From: Anaerolineae bacterium | GTDB taxonomy: Bacteria > Chloroflexota > Anaerolineae > Aggregatilineales > Aggregatilineaceae | Length of the DNA: 64,000 bases | Assembly: GCA_018432315.1 (NCBI GenBank) | Contig: JAHDLB010000019.1 | Location: forward strand, 1-64,000 | Direction of reading: 5' to 3' | In this document: positions 45,815-57,537 of the stretch, one piece after another | Numbering within the stretch: position 1 is the stretch's first letter | How the letters are laid out: each line of letters opens with the position of its first letter | Translations under genes and position numbers: made by a program | The notes under the pieces: generated by a model | The model's input: the letters and a program-made list of their open reading frames with translations, nothing else | Told to the model about the DNA's origin: nothing | Database searches by the model: none

Positions 45815-47080
45815 TTATTCTACACGACGATTCAGAGGAAAATCAGGTCGGATACGTGAAGTACCCACGACAGCGAGATCGTGCTCAGCTTCCGAAAACG
45901 CGCCGCTGCGCGCACCGAGCAGAACCCGCCACGCCGAGTACACGAACCAGGCCATCAGCGCGGCCCCAAACACACCGGGCGCCCACGCCCCCGCGACGTC
46001 GAACAGGACGCCGCCCGCAGCCGGCCCGATCACGCGGGTGATGCTGCCGATCGCGGTGAACAGCCCCATGATGCTGCCCACATCATCGACCGGCACCGCC
46101 TTGGTGAGCACGCTTTGCAGCATCGTGCTGAGGACCCCGATGGAGAACGCCAGGGGAACGAGCACCACCAGCGAGACGAATATTCCCGGCGCGAAAGCCC
46201 AACCGGCCAGGGAGACCGTCATCAAGGCGGCGGAAACGCTGATCAACTGCCGGTCCTGATAGCGTGACGCGAGCCTGCCCACCACGCCCCCTTGAACGAA
46301 TGCCGCCAGCAGGCCGACATAGGCCAGGAGGTAGCCCGTTTCGTCCGACGCCAGCTCCAGGTGTTCCTTGGCGTGCAGCGAAAAGATGCCCGTGAACGTT
46401 ACGTAAGCCAGGTTGAACACGAACGCCATCCGCAGCAGGGGGCCGATTTGTGGGCGCTGCAACACGCGCTGGAAGGTCGTGAGCCAGGAATCGGCCCCCT
46501 GGTGAGCCGCCAGCTCCCTCCGGCGCTGCGCGTCCAGCGATTCGGGCAGCCAGATATAGGCCAGGACCAGGTTGAAACCCGCCAGCCCGGCAGCCGCGAA
46601 AGCGGGCAGCGCGTACTGCTCGCCCGAACTCAACAGCCCACCCATCGCCGGGCCAATCACAAAACCCAGGCCGAACGCGGCGCCGATCAGCCCCAACCCC
46701 CGCGCCCGGTTGTCCTCGTCCGTGATGTCGGTGATGTAGGCCCGCGCAACCGAGATGTTGCCGCCTGTCAGGCCATCCACGATGCGCGCCAGGAAGAGCA
46801 TCCACAGCGAACCGGCCATGCCGAGCATCACGAAGCCGAGCGCCGTCCCCAGAATGCTGACGAGCAGGACGGGCCGGCGCCCGTAGCGGTCGGACAGGCG
46901 CCCGAGGAGGGGCGCGCCGATGAGCTGTGCCCCGGCGTAGGACGCAACCAGCAGCCCGATCAGCGTGTTGCTGGCGTCGAACGTTTCGGCATAGAACGGC
47001 AGCAGCGGCAGGATCAGCCCAAACCCGAGCAGGTCGATGAACACGACGATGAAGATGACGAGCAGACGGCGTTTGTCCAT
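45815..47080 (-). CDS. MFS transporter (DHA1/TetA-like)
   Basis: A 421-aa membrane protein with about twelve segments. Motif A reads GRLSDRYGRRPVLL after segment 2, and segment 1 has FIVVFIDLLGFGLILPLLP. Family members export drugs or small molecules. It is the last gene of the heme operon, 9 bp after hemL, so it may move a tetrapyrrole or simply share the transcript; the sequence does not decide. No clear terminator follows before the IS remnant at 45771. Confidence 0.85.
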   Translation of the reverse strand: MDKRRLLVIFIVVFIDLLGFGLILPLLPFYAETFDASNTLIGLLVASYAGAQLIGAPLLGRLSDRYGRRPVLLVSILGTALGFVMLGMAGSLWMLFLARIVDGLTGGNISVARAYITDITDEDNRARGLGLIGAAFGLGFVIGPAMGGLLSSGEQYALPAFAAAGLAGFNLVLAYIWLPESLDAQRRRELAAHQGADSWLTTFQRVLQRPQIGPLLRMAFVFNLAYVTFTGIFSLHAKEHLELASDETGYLLAYVGLLAAFVQGGVVGRLASRYQDRQLISVSAALMTVSLAGWAFAPGIFVSLVVLVPLAFSIGVLSTMLQSVLTKAVPVDDVGSIMGLFTAIGSITRVIGPAAGGVLFDVAGAWAPGVFGAALMAWFVYSAWRVLLGARSGAFSEAEHDLAVVGTSRIRPDFPLNRRVE

Positions 47081-47089
47081 GTTGCGCCC

Positions 47090-48376
<1,287 letters not shown>

Positions 48377-48406
48377 ACAAACACCCCGTCGTCTCCTGGT
48401 TCTGGT

Positions 48407-49846
48407 TTACGGTTGAGCCGCCACCGGCTGCGCCTCGCGCAGGGCCGCGATCACCTGCTCCGCCGTCGCCTGCCCCTGCTTCACACAGTCCGGAATCCCG
48501 ACGCCGCGATAGGCGCTGCCGGTCAGGGACAGGCCCGGCGGGCACAGCGTCTCGATCCGGTCGACGCGCTCCAGGTGGCCGACGTCGTACTGCGGATTGC
48601 CGCGCGGCCAGCGGTACACGCGCGCCACCGATGGCTCGGCCCGCACGCCCATGATAACACGCAGTTCCTCACGCACCAGCCCCACCAGCGCCTCGTCGTC
48701 CCGATCGACCAGGTCTTCGCGGCGCGGCCCGCCGATGAAAGCCCGCAGCAGCACGGTCCCAGGCCGGGCGCGGTGCGTGAACTTGGTGCTGGTCCAGGTG
48801 GCGGCGAGCAGCCGGGTCGGCTCTTTGCGCGGCACGACGAAGCCGAAGCCGTCCAGCGGATGATCGAACGACGCCGCGTCGTAGCCCAGCGACACGGTTG
48901 CGGTGGACACGTAGCGGATCGCGTCGAGCATCCCGGCCAGCTCGGGATGATCCGCTCGCAGCAGGTCGGCGGCGGCATAGGCCGGCGTCGCCAGCACGAC
49001 CGCGTCCGCGGCCAGGGTCCGGCCATCGTCGAGCGCCAGCGTATAGCCGCCCAGTCCACGCTGTAGCTCGGCCACGCCCTGCCCGGTGATGATCGTGCCC
49101 CGCAGCGCGCTCCGCAGCGCGGCCACCAGCTCTTGCAGGCCGCCGCGCAGCGTCATGAAGACCGTCGTTTTGCCCGCGCCGTTCGCCTGCCCGTTGGAGG
49201 CGGCGCTCCGCGCCCGGCGAGCGGCGATCATGCCGCGCGTCAGGCTGCCGTATTGGCGCTCGATGTCGATGAAGCGCGGGAAGGTCGCCTTGAGGCTGAG
49301 CGTCTCCGCGTCGGAAACGTGAATCCCGGCCATCATCGGCTCGGCCAGCACATCCAGCGCTTCCTGCCCCAGCCGCCGCCGGATGAAGTCGGCCAGGCTC
49401 TCGTCGCTCTCGTCGGTGCGCCGGGGAATGAACAGGTCCATCCCCATGCGAATCTTGCCCGGCCACGAGATCAGGTCGGAAGTCACGAACGGCATGAACC
49501 GCGTCGGCACGATCAGCATGAGGCCGTCCGGCATTTTGCGCAGCCGCCCGCCGCGCAGCACGTACACGCTCCGCTGCGCGTCGTTGGTGCCCATCAGCCG
49601 GTCTTCCAGGCCCAGCTCGCGGCACAACTGGATCGCCCACGGCTTCTGGGTGATGAACGAGTCCGGCCCGCCTTCGATCACGAACCCGTCCGGCGTGTCG
49701 GTGGTGATCTTGCCGCCCAGGTGATCGTCGCGCTCGACCAGGGTGATCGCCACGTCCAGCCCGGCGTCGTCCGCGGCGCGCTGCGCGTAATAGGCGGTCG
49801 CCAGCCCGGCGATCCCGCCGCCCACGATGACCAGGCGCCGGCTCAT
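48407..49846 (-). CDS. hemY: Coproporphyrinogen III oxidase / protoporphyrinogen oxidase (HemY/CgoX type)
   Basis: A 479-aa FAD flavoprotein. The dinucleotide motif VIVGGGIAGLATAYYA opens the protein, LVERDDHLGGKITT follows, and GSAYRGVGIPDCVKQGQATAE is the C-terminal FAD motif. With HemQ and a ferrochelatase in the same operon, its probable reaction is oxidation of coproporphyrinogen III to coproporphyrin III. ATG overlaps the hemH stop by four bases (ATGA). No coproporphyrinogen decarboxylase (HemN/HemF) is in the operon, in line with the coproporphyrin-dependent route. Confidence 0.92.
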   Translation of the reverse strand: MSRRLVIVGGGIAGLATAYYAQRAADDAGLDVAITLVERDDHLGGKITTDTPDGFVIEGGPDSFITQKPWAIQLCRELGLEDRLMGTNDAQRSVYVLRGGRLRKMPDGLMLIVPTRFMPFVTSDLISWPGKIRMGMDLFIPRRTDESDESLADFIRRRLGQEALDVLAEPMMAGIHVSDAETLSLKATFPRFIDIERQYGSLTRGMIAARRARSAASNGQANGAGKTTVFMTLRGGLQELVAALRSALRGTIITGQGVAELQRGLGGYTLALDDGRTLAADAVVLATPAYAAADLLRADHPELAGMLDAIRYVSTATVSLGYDAASFDHPLDGFGFVVPRKEPTRLLAATWTSTKFTHRARPGTVLLRAFIGGPRREDLVDRDDEALVGLVREELRVIMGVRAEPSVARVYRWPRGNPQYDVGHLERVDRIETLCPPGLSLTGSAYRGVGIPDCVKQGQATAEQVIAALREAQPVAAQP

Positions 49847-50775
49847 GCTAGGCTCCTTTCATGCTGGCGCACGAGATCGGCTAGCGCCGCGATGAACAGC
49901 GGATCGTCGTTCAGCGACGGCACGCGCTCCAGCCGCGCCCCGGCGGCCTCGGCGGCGGTTTGGGCCTCGATGTCGATGTCGAACAGCACCTCGACGTGAT
50001 CGGCCACGAAGCCCACCACGCACGAGAGCAGGTTCTTGTGGCCGCGCCCCGCCAGCTCGACCACGTATTCCTCGATCTGCGGGCCGAGCCACGGCTCCGG
50101 GCTTTTGCCCGCGCTCTGGTACGAAAACGTCCAGCGATCGTCCGGCAGGCCGGCCTGCGCGGCCACCAGCCGGGCGGTTTCTCGCAACTGGTCGTCATAC
50201 GGATCGCCCTGCTCCATGATGCGGACCGGCAGGCTGTGGGCGCTGAAGATCACCAGCGTGTCGCCCGGCATGCCGTCCAGCCCCTGCTGGACGCGCCGCG
50301 CCAGCGCTTCGACGTACAGCGGGTGATCGTGGTAGCTGGTCACGGCGGCGTAGCTGAAGGGCGCGTCGTGCTCGGCGAGCGCCTCGTCTAGCCGGGCGAA
50401 ATAGCGGGCGATGCTCATGCTCGAATAGTGCGGCGCGAGCACCAGCGCCACCGCCTGTTGAATCCCGTCCTCGATCATCTGCGCGACCGCGTCCTTGATC
50501 CACGGCGTCCAGTGGCGCATCCCGATGTACGTCTTGTAGTGCACGCCGGGGCGCGCGCCGACATTGAGCCGCGCTTCGAGCAGCGCCGCCTGCCGCCGGG
50601 TGATGTCCAGCAAGGGCGACTTGCCGCCGATCTTGCGGTAGTTCTCGGTGATCTCGTCGATGAGCGCCTGCGACGTGGGCCGCCCACCGCGAATGTCGCG
50701 CAGGAAGGCCGGAATGTCGTCCAGCGAGTCCGGCCCGCCGTAGGCCATCAGAAGCACGCCTATCGTCTCTGTCAT
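49843..50775 (-). CDS. hemH: Ferrochelatase (coproporphyrin type, CpfC)
   Basis: A 310-aa enzyme that inserts Fe2+ into coproporphyrin III (inferred from pathway context). Landmarks: [62 protein letters not shown] (active-site His) and [21 protein letters not shown] 50775 overlaps the hemE stop by four bases; the longer frame upstream is a shadow of hemE. No C-terminal Cys cluster for a 2Fe-2S centre was seen. Confidence 0.94.
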   Translation of the reverse strand: MTETIGVLLMAYGGPDSLDDIPAFLRDIRGGRPTSQALIDEITENYRKIGGKSPLLDITRRQAALLEARLNVGARPGVHYKTYIGMRHWTPWIKDAVAQMIEDGIQQAVALVLAPHYSSMSIARYFARLDEALAEHDAPFSYAAVTSYHDHPLYVEALARRVQQGLDGMPGDTLVIFSAHSLPVRIMEQGDPYDDQLRETARLVAAQAGLPDDRWTFSYQSAGKSPEPWLGPQIEEYVVELAGRGHKNLLSCVVGFVADHVEVLFDIDIEAQTAAEAAGARLERVPSLNDDPLFIAALADLVRQHERSLA

Positions 50776-51824
50776 CGTTCGCTCTCCCTCTGCAAAGCTG
50801 CGCTCCGCTCGTGGACGTATTCGGCCAGCCGCCTGACGTGATCGACCGGCGTTCCCGGCAGGATGCCATGCCCCAGGTTGAAGATGTGGCCCGCCCGCCC
50901 CGCCGTCCGGGCCAGGATATCGTCCACGGCGGGCGCGATGCGCTCCCACGGCGCGAAGAGGGTCACCGGGTCCAGGTTGCCCTGCACGGCGACAACCGGC
51001 CCCAACCGCGCCCAGGCGTCGTCAATCGCGATGCGCCAGTCCACGCCGATGACGTCCGCGCCGGTCTGCACCAGATCGGGCAGCATCCCGTTGAGGTCGG
51101 TGCCGAAATAGATCACCGGCACGCCCGCGCTCTGCGCGCGCGCCACGACGCGTTGGGCGTAGGGCAGCGCCTTCTCGCGGTAGTCGCGCGGGGACAGGAT
51201 GCCCGCCCAGCTATCGAAGACCTGCAGCGCCTGCGCCCCGGCCTCGGCCTGAGCCACGAGATAGTCGCCGACCACCTGCGCCAGCTTGTCCATCAGGCGC
51301 GCCCAGGCGTCCGGCTCGGCGTGCATGAACGTCTTGACCTTGACGTGATTCTTCGAGCCGCCGCCCTCGATCGCGTAGCTCGCCAGCGTGAACGGCGCGC
51401 CGGAGAACCCGATCAGCGGGATGCGCCCGTCCAGCTCGCGCCGGACCAGCCGGATCGCGTCCAGCGTGAACGGCAGGTTCTCGGCAGCCGGGGGCGTGCG
51501 CAGCGCGTCCACGTCCGCCGGGGACGCGATCGGGTTGCCGATGGCCGGCCCCTCGCCCTTGACGAAATCGAGGTCCAGCCCCATGCCGATCAGAATGGGC
51601 AGGATGTCCGCGAAGATGATCGCGGCGTCCAGCTCGAAGGCGTCCACCGGCTGGAGCGTGATCTCGCAGGCCAGCTCCGGCGTGCGGATCACGTCGAGCA
51701 TGGTGTGTTGGGCGCGCACGGCGCGATACTCGGCCATGTAGCGCCCGGCCTGGCGCATTAGCCAGATCGGGGTCGCATCGACCGGCTCGCGGCGGCAGGC
51801 TCTCAAAAAACGGTCGTTCGTCAT
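50772..51824 (-). CDS. hemE: Uroporphyrinogen III decarboxylase
   Basis: A 350-aa enzyme that removes four acetate carboxyls from uroporphyrinogen III to give coproporphyrinogen III. It shows the N-terminal signature [48 protein letters not shown] and [14 protein letters not shown] 51824 overlaps the hemQ stop by four bases. This is the genuine HemE, distinct from the UroD-fold methyltransferase-like protein at 1694-2722. Confidence 0.95.
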   Translation of the reverse strand: MTNDRFLRACRREPVDATPIWLMRQAGRYMAEYRAVRAQHTMLDVIRTPELACEITLQPVDAFELDAAIIFADILPILIGMGLDLDFVKGEGPAIGNPIASPADVDALRTPPAAENLPFTLDAIRLVRRELDGRIPLIGFSGAPFTLASYAIEGGGSKNHVKVKTFMHAEPDAWARLMDKLAQVVGDYLVAQAEAGAQALQVFDSWAGILSPRDYREKALPYAQRVVARAQSAGVPVIYFGTDLNGMLPDLVQTGADVIGVDWRIAIDDAWARLGPVVAVQGNLDPVTLFAPWERIAPAVDDILARTAGRAGHIFNLGHGILPGTPVDHVRRLAEYVHERSAALQRESER

Positions 51825-52915
51825 GCAGTCTCGCTTTCTTCGCGGCGCGCAATGTAGATCGTATCGCCCTCGACGCGCACCCGGTAGGTCGCCACACCGC
51901 GCGGCGACGGCCCGGACAGCACCGCGCCATCTTCCAGGCGGAAGTACGCCTCGTGCCACGGGCAGCGCACCGCCGGGCCGGTTCCATTCTCGTGATGCAG
52001 CGTGCCCTCGCACAGCGGGCCGCGCGCGTGAGGACAGCGGTTGTTCAGCGCGTAGATGTGGCCGTTGGCGCGGAACAGCGCGACCTGCTGCGTCCCGTAA
52101 TACACGCGCAGGGCCGAATCGGGCGAGAGCTCGCCCAGGCTCGCCACGGGCAGCCAGCCGCCGACCTCGGTCACGTCGTCATCGACCAGATCGCTGACCT
52201 GGGCCCCGCCGATCGAGTCCATCATCTCCGGCAGGCTCATCGCGATGGCGATGTGCATCGGCGTGTCGCTGAGGGTGTACATGCTGGCCTCGGTGAAGCG
52301 GAGATCGTTCACCAGATCGACGAAATCGTGCGGATCGTCGCCCTCGAAGGCCACCACGAATTCCTGGTCGTCGATGCCGTAGGAATAGGTCGTGTTGAGC
52401 CGGATGTCCGGATACTTGCGCCCGACGCGAATGTGCTCGGTGATCATCGCCTGGCGCCCCTCCTGCGAGAGCGCGTACCACGCCCGCGTTTTGACGAACG
52501 GGTACACGAACAGGTAGCGCGAGTCGCTCGGCTCGATGCGGATGCGCTCCTCGGCGGACGCGCCGCCCGCGTCTTCCGGCAGGCTGATGTCGTACATGCT
52601 GCGCTTCGTGCCCGACAAAAACGAGCGGGTCACGTCCAGATAGGGCCCCAGCGCCGTGTTGCGGATCGCGGTTTCCAACTGCTGGAAGGCTTCCACGTCT
52701 TCGGCCACGGTCCACAGCAGAAAGTCGACGTCGCGCCGCATCCCGACCAGCGAGTACGAGCGCAGCAGCATCCGCCGGTTGAACCCGCGCACCGTGTCGA
52801 TGAAATCGAGCTTGGCATCGCGCTGCTTGACTTCGGGCAGGCGCAGAAAAGCCGTGGTGTCGAGCTTATAAAACGTGTATTTGACAACCTGACGTCCCGT
52901 CTTGTCGGCTTCCAT
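51821..52915 (-). CDS. hemQ: Coproheme decarboxylase (HemQ/ChdC) fused to a C-terminal Rieske domain
   Basis: A 364-aa fusion. Residues 1-235 match the chlorite-dismutase-like HemQ fold: the [11 protein letters not shown] segment carries Tyr138, in the position of the redox tyrosine, and [12 protein letters not shown] carries His161, in the position of the proximal heme ligand (both by family pattern). Residues 250-364 are a Rieske 2Fe-2S domain with CPH (294-296) and CPWH (318-321) ligand pairs. The family converts coproheme to heme b with H2O2. A Rieske partner could deliver or remove electrons, which is inference. The gene starts 6 bp after hemB. Standard HemQ is about 250 aa without Rieske. 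Confidence 0.92.
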   Translation of the reverse strand: MEADKTGRQVVKYTFYKLDTTAFLRLPEVKQRDAKLDFIDTVRGFNRRMLLRSYSLVGMRRDVDFLLWTVAEDVEAFQQLETAIRNTALGPYLDVTRSFLSGTKRSMYDISLPEDAGGASAEERIRIEPSDSRYLFVYPFVKTRAWYALSQEGRQAMITEHIRVGRKYPDIRLNTTYSYGIDDQEFVVAFEGDDPHDFVDLVNDLRFTEASMYTLSDTPMHIAIAMSLPEMMDSIGGAQVSDLVDDDVTEVGGWLPVASLGELSPDSALRVYYGTQQVALFRANGHIYALNNRCPHARGPLCEGTLHHENGTGPAVRCPWHEAYFRLEDGAVLSGPSPRGVATYRVRVEGDTIYIARREESETA

Positions 52916-52921
52916 GATCGG

Positions 52922-53902
52922 CTACTCCATCTGCTGCAACCACCGCGCCGCGTCTTTGGCGTGATAGGTCAGGATCAGGTCCGCCCCGGCGCGGCGAATG
53001 GCGGTCAAGGTTTCCAGGGCAGCGGCCCGCTCGTCCAGCCAGCCGCGCGCCGCCGCCGCTTTGATCATGCTGTACTCGCCGCTGACGTTGTAGGCCGCCA
53101 CCGGCAGCTCGAACCGCTCGCGCACGCGGCGGATCACGTCCAGGTAGGCCAGCGCGGGCTTGACCATCAGCATGTCGGCCCCTTCGTCGGCATCGAGCTG
53201 GGCCTCGCGCAGGGCTTCGCGGGCGTTGGCCGGGTCCATCTGGTGCGTCCGGCGGTCGCCGAAGGCCGGGGCGCTCTGGGCGGCATCGCGGAACGGGCCG
53301 TAAAACGCGCTGGCGTATTTGACCGCATACGACAGGATGCTGACGTCTGCATACCCGGCGCCGTCCAGCGCCGCGCGGATGGCGCCCACCATGCCGTCCA
53401 TCATGCCGCTGGGCGCGACGACGTCCGCCCCGGCTGCCGCGTGCGACACGGCGACCCGGCCCAGGATGTCGAGCGTCTCGTCGTTGAGGATGTCGCCATC
53501 GCGCACGATCCCGCAGTGCCCGTGATCGGTGTACTCGCACAGGCAGACGTCGGTCATCACCAGGGTGGCCGGGTTGGCGTCCTTGATGGCGCAGATCGCC
53601 TGCTGCACGATGCCGTCATCGGCGAAGTTCTCCCGGCCCAGCGGGTCCTTGTGCGCCGGGATGCCGAACAGGATCACCGCCGGAATCCCCAGCGCCGCCA
53701 GCGACTCGATCTCGCCCGGCAGGCGGTCCACCGACTGGTGGAAGACGCCGGGCATCGAGGGGATCTCCTCGCGCACGTCGCGGCCATGCACCACGAACAG
53801 CGGGTAAACGAAATTGGCCGGGCGCAGCGTCGTCTCGCGGACCATCGCCCGCAGGCTGGGGCTGGTGCGCAATCGGCGCAGTCGAACGGTCGGGAAAGTC
53901 AT
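52922..53902 (-). CDS. hemB: Delta-aminolevulinic acid dehydratase (porphobilinogen synthase)
   Basis: A 326-aa enzyme that condenses two 5-aminolevulinate molecules. It has the zinc-type metal site ([14 protein letters not shown]), the Schiff-base lysines in [16 protein letters not shown] and [10 protein letters not shown], and [17 protein letters not shown] 53902 overlaps the hemD stop by four bases; the ten residues before it in the open frame are not native. Length is normal. Confidence 0.95.
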   Translation of the reverse strand: MTFPTVRLRRLRTSPSLRAMVRETTLRPANFVYPLFVVHGRDVREEIPSMPGVFHQSVDRLPGEIESLAALGIPAVILFGIPAHKDPLGRENFADDGIVQQAICAIKDANPATLVMTDVCLCEYTDHGHCGIVRDGDILNDETLDILGRVAVSHAAAGADVVAPSGMMDGMVGAIRAALDGAGYADVSILSYAVKYASAFYGPFRDAAQSAPAFGDRRTHQMDPANAREALREAQLDADEGADMLMVKPALAYLDVIRRVRERFELPVAAYNVSGEYSMIKAAAARGWLDERAAALETLTAIRRAGADLILTYHAKDAARWLQQME

Positions 53903-54672
53903 GGTGCGTGATCCCTTTCGAATAGCTGGCACAGGGCATCGATCAGCCCGTCGATGGTGTACGGATCGGCCACGGCGTGCACCGGCAGTCCCAACTCACG
54001 AACCGCCGCCGCCGTCACCGGGCCGATGCAGACCACCGCCGCGCCGACGGTGGCCGCCCGCGGATCGTCGAACAGATCGGCGAAGTTTTGGGCGGTCGAG
54101 GCGCTGGTAAACGTCACGGCGTCGACCGGCGCGGGGAGTTCCCCGGCGCCCGCCGGGCGGACCGTCTCGTAAGCGACCACCGCATCGACCCGCGCGCCCG
54201 CCTCGCGCAGCAGGCCGGCCAGCACCGGGCGGGCCAGGTTCCCCTGGGGCAGCAGGACGCGCAGCCCCGGCAGGCTGACCCGGTCGCGCAGCGCCACGAA
54301 CAGCGCCTCGGCGATGTGCTCGGCGGGTACCAGCGCCGGAGGCACGCCGCGCTCCGCCAGCGCCTGGGCGGTCGCGGGCCCAATGGCCGCCACGTCCGGC
54401 CAATTCAGCCGCGCCGGGTCCAGGCCGAGCGCCGCCAGCCGCGCCCAAAGCTGGGGCACGGCGTTGGCGCTGGTGACGATCAGCCAGTCGTAGCGATCCA
54501 GGCGGCGCAGGGCATCATCCAGCGGGGCGGGATCGCCCGGCGGCTGGATGCGAATGGTGGGCAGCAGCACCGGCTCGGCGCCCAGGCTGCGCAGCCGCGC
54601 GGCGAAATCCGCCGCTTTGTGCGGCGGGCGCGTGATCACGATTCGCCTGCCGTGCAGCGGGTGGGCCATCAT
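53899..54672 (-). CDS. hemD: Uroporphyrinogen III synthase
   Basis: A 257-aa enzyme that cyclises hydroxymethylbilane with ring-D inversion. The family is weakly conserved but shows [69 protein letters not shown] and [13 protein letters not shown] 54672 overlaps the hemC stop by four bases. A longer in-frame extension to 54996 overlaps hemC and is rejected. Confidence 0.92.
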   Translation of the reverse strand: MMAHPLHGRRIVITRPPHKAADFAARLRSLGAEPVLLPTIRIQPPGDPAPLDDALRRLDRYDWLIVTSANAVPQLWARLAALGLDPARLNWPDVAAIGPATAQALAERGVPPALVPAEHIAEALFVALRDRVSLPGLRVLLPQGNLARPVLAGLLREAGARVDAVVAYETVRPAGAGELPAPVDAVTFTSASTAQNFADLFDDPRAATVGAAVVCIGPVTAAAVRELGLPVHAVADPYTIDGLIDALCQLFERDHAP

Positions 54673-55607
54673 CGCGGCAGCCCTCCGCGAACCTCGGCCA
54701 GCAGCGCCTCCGCGCCCTGGGCGAGCGCCTCCCCGGCCAGCCGCGCGCCGAGATCGTCCGCCTCCGCCGGGGACGCCGCCCCGGTGACGGTGATCGTCTG
54801 CGCGCCGTCCAGGCGGCTGACGCGGCCCGCCAGCCGCAGCGATCCACCGTCCAGCGTCGCCAGCGCGGCGACGGGCAGCCGGCAGCCGGCATCGAGCCGC
54901 GCCAGAAACGCGCGCTCCGCCATCACGGCTACGCGCGTCGGGGCGTCGTCGAGGGGCGCCAGCAGCGCCCGCGCCCGGTCGTCGTCCGCGCGGCACTGCA
55001 CCGCCACCGCGCCCTGCCCCGGCGCGGGCAGCATGATCGCGGCGTCGAGCACCTGCGTGATCGCGTCGCGCCGCCCCAGCCGGTCCAGCCCCGCCACGGC
55101 CAGGACGATCGCGTCGTACGGCCCGGCGGGATCGCTCGCTTTGCGCAGGCGGGTGTCGACGTTGCCGCGCAGCGAGTCGGTGGTCAGGTCCGGGCGAGCG
55201 GCCAGAAGCTGCGCCCGGCGGCGCAGGCTGCTCGTGCCGACCGTCGCGCCGGGGGGCAGCGCGTCCAGCGGCAGACCGTCGCGGCTCACCAGCGCGTCGA
55301 ACGGATCGACCCGCGCAAGGATCGCCGCCAGCGCGAACGCGCCGGGCATCTCGGTCGGCAGGTCCTTGAGACTGTGCACCGCCAGATCGATCGTCCCGGC
55401 GCGCAGGGCGTCCTCAAGCTCCTGGGTGAACAGCCCCTTACCGCCGATCTCCGGCAGCGGCCTGTCGATCACGCGGTCGCCGGTCGTCGTCAGGTGGACG
55501 ATCTCGACCGGCAGGCCGGGATGGTGAGCGCGCAGGGCGTCCCGCACGTGGTGCGTCTGCCAGAGCGCCAGGGCGCTGCGGCGCGTTCCGATCCGTAACG
55601 GGTCCAT
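54669..55607 (-). CDS. hemC: Porphobilinogen deaminase (hydroxymethylbilane synthase)
   Basis: A 312-aa enzyme polymerising four porphobilinogens. It has LRIGTRRSALALWQ, GGKGLFTQELEDAL, AVHSLKDLPTEMP, VGTSSLRRRAQLL, RGNVDTRLRK and the cofactor-binding cysteine in LDAGCRLPVAA. ATG 55607 shares one base with the hemA stop (TGATG). It is tightly coupled to hemA upstream and hemD downstream. Confidence 0.95.
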   Translation of the reverse strand: MDPLRIGTRRSALALWQTHHVRDALRAHHPGLPVEIVHLTTTGDRVIDRPLPEIGGKGLFTQELEDALRAGTIDLAVHSLKDLPTEMPGAFALAAILARVDPFDALVSRDGLPLDALPPGATVGTSSLRRRAQLLAARPDLTTDSLRGNVDTRLRKASDPAGPYDAIVLAVAGLDRLGRRDAITQVLDAAIMLPAPGQGAVAVQCRADDDRARALLAPLDDAPTRVAVMAERAFLARLDAGCRLPVAALATLDGGSLRLAGRVSRLDGAQTITVTGAASPAEADDLGARLAGEALAQGAEALLAEVRGGLPR

Positions 55608-56860
55608 CAAACCGTGTCTTCCAGTCCAAACAGATCGCGGGCCAGCGCGGCGACCATCGCGCCGTCTTCCTGCCCGGCCTTCGCCTTCAGATTGTGGGTG
55701 AGGTGGTGCAGCATCTTATTCATCAGCCGGTGGCTGAACTGCTCGAACAGCGTGCGCTCGCGGTCGCTTTCGGGGGGCAGGCGGTTGTAGGCCCAATTCA
55801 GCTCGGCCTGGCGAAGCTGCTCGGCCTGCTCGCGCAGCAGGCGAATGGTGGGCGCCACCGAGCGCGCCTGGTAATCGCCCCAGAATTTCGACAGCTCCTC
55901 CTCGATGATGCGCTCCACGGCGGGGATGTTCGCCTGCCGCTCCTCGAACGTCGCCTCGATCACGTGCTGCAGGTCGTCCAGGTCGTGGAGGCACACGCCG
56001 GGAATGGCCGCGACCGCCGGGTCCACGTCGCGCGGGACGGCGATATCCACGATGCACAGCGGGCGGCGTGGGCGGGCCTGCATGACCGGCGCGACGTCTT
56101 CCGGCGCGAGGATGGTGAACGGCGCGCTCGACGTCGTGAACAGGACATCCGCCTCGGTGAGCGCCTCTTTGAGCTCGGTGATAGGCCGGACCGCGACGTC
56201 CCAGGCACCGGCCAACTGCCGCGCGCGGTCGAAGGTTCGGCTGACGACCGTGACCCGCCGTGCCCCGCGCTGGGCCAGCGCCTTGACGATCGTCTCGGCC
56301 ATGTCGCCCGCGCCCAGGACCATCACCGCCCGCTCGGCCAGCGCGCCGAGCGTCTCTTCGGCGCGGGCGATCCCCAGCGCGCTCACCGATGCCGAGCCAG
56401 TGCCGATCGTCGTCTCGGTCCGGGCGCGTTTGGCCGCGTGGATCGCGGTGCGGAACAGCAGCGAGAGCGACGGCCCGGCGGCGCCGTGCTCGTGCGCCCC
56501 CTGGTAGGCGCCCGTCACCTGGCCGAGGATTTGCGGCTCGCCCAGGGCCATCGATTCCAGGCCGCAGCTCACGCGGACGAGGTGGCGCGCCGCATCCACG
56601 CCGGCCAGCGCGACGGTGTACGCGGCCACGTCGCCGGGCTGCACGTCGCGGCAGCGCAGCAGGTCCGCCCACAGCGCATCCATGTGCTGGGCCGATGGCA
56701 GGTGCGCGTACAACTCCAGCCGGTTACAGGTCGAGAGGATGGCCGCCTCAGCGCCGCGCCGTTGGGACAGCCATTCGGCCTGCTGCCGGGCGGTCAGGCT
56801 CAGTTTTTCGCGCACGGCGAGGGGTGTGGTGTGGTGGCTGACGCTCCGGCAGAAGAACAT
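55607..56860 (-). CDS. hemA: Glutamyl-tRNA reductase
   Basis: A 417-aa NADPH enzyme making glutamate-1-semialdehyde from glutamyl-tRNA, the committed and usually regulated step. It has SHHTTPLAVREKL, the catalytic Cys in LSTCNRLELYAH, LGEPQILGQV, the NADPH motif VLGAGDMAE, and a C-terminal dimerisation helix (LFEQFSHRLMNKMLHHLTHNLK). It starts 6 bp after the regulator stop, so regulator and hemA are probably one transcript. AAAGGTGAGAG precedes the ATG. Confidence 0.95.
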   Translation of the reverse strand: MFFCRSVSHHTTPLAVREKLSLTARQQAEWLSQRRGAEAAILSTCNRLELYAHLPSAQHMDALWADLLRCRDVQPGDVAAYTVALAGVDAARHLVRVSCGLESMALGEPQILGQVTGAYQGAHEHGAAGPSLSLLFRTAIHAAKRARTETTIGTGSASVSALGIARAEETLGALAERAVMVLGAGDMAETIVKALAQRGARRVTVVSRTFDRARQLAGAWDVAVRPITELKEALTEADVLFTTSSAPFTILAPEDVAPVMQARPRRPLCIVDIAVPRDVDPAVAAIPGVCLHDLDDLQHVIEATFEERQANIPAVERIIEEELSKFWGDYQARSVAPTIRLLREQAEQLRQAELNWAYNRLPPESDRERTLFEQFSHRLMNKMLHHLTHNLKAKAGQEDGAMVAALARDLFGLEDTV

Positions 56861-56866
56861 CGACTC

Positions 56867-57526
56867 TCACCTTTCGTCGCGGTCCGAAAACGCTTCGTAA
56901 TACTCGATGAAGCTGACCTGGACGACGTTGAACACCTGGTTCAGCTTGCGGAGCAGGCGCATCTGAGCATCGCCGCCCAGCGCCGCCAGATGGGGCATTT
57001 GCAGCGCGACCTCGGTCGTCGTGTCGCGGAAGAACGCCGTCGCCTCGAGCCCCTGCGCTGCCGACAGCCCGGCCTGGACGCAGTTGTGGGCATAGCGCGC
57101 GGCGATGCCCTTGGCCTCGATCAGCAGGTGCGAATCGTCGTCGGGCGCGGAAATGTGCTGCATGACCAGGCCCATCAGGCGGCGGCCCAGCTCGCGCTTT
57201 TCGTCGCGGTGCTCGGCGTCGAAGGCGGTCAGCCACAGCGGCTCCGGCTGCCGGATCAGCCGCTGGCGCGTCTCGACCAGGGCGAAATCGCCCCAGGCGC
57301 GCCCGGTCGTGTCGCGCAGGTGGGCCGGAGGGTCGTCGCGCTGCATGCGGGCCAGCAGTTCCCGGCGCAAAAAACGGCGGTGCCCGCCGGGCGTCAGCTT
57401 GACCGGGATGTCGCCGTTGTCCGCCCAGCGGCGCAGCGTGGTCGGGTGAACTCCCAGCAGATCCGCCGCTTCGGAGAGGGTCAACCATTCAGGTTCACGT
57501 GCAGTCATAAGGCGCTCTTGGTCCAT
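56867..57526 (-). CDS. BldC-like (MerR-type HTH) regulator with sensor domain, first gene of the heme operon
   Basis: About 219 aa. Residues 10-60 form an excisionase/MerR-type winged helix (LTLSEAADLLGVHPTTLRRWADNGDIPVKLTPGGHRRF) close to BldC in pattern. The remaining 150 residues, with AARYAHNCVQAGLSAAQGLEATAFFRDTTTEVAL, resemble an RsbRD-N-type helical sensor; this is a tentative match. ATG 57526 is preferred because AGG is 7 bp upstream; 57532 and 57508 are alternatives. It directly precedes hemA. One-turn-spaced ATCTA repeats begin about 12 bp upstream, fitting the direct-repeat binding of BldC. It probably senses a heme-related or redox signal and autoregulates. Confidence 0.78.
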   Translation of the reverse strand: MDQERLMTAREPEWLTLSEAADLLGVHPTTLRRWADNGDIPVKLTPGGHRRFLRRELLARMQRDDPPAHLRDTTGRAWGDFALVETRQRLIRQPEPLWLTAFDAEHRDEKRELGRRLMGLVMQHISAPDDDSHLLIEAKGIAARYAHNCVQAGLSAAQGLEATAFFRDTTTEVALQMPHLAALGGDAQMRLLRKLNQVFNVVQVSFIEYYEAFSDRDER

Positions 57527-57537
57527 AAACATACCTG

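Noticed and set aside
54673-54996. N-terminal extension of hemD to 365 aa
   Set aside because: The extra 108 residues are a low-complexity shadow of hemC; the ATGA overlap at 54669-54672 matches the other junctions in the operon.
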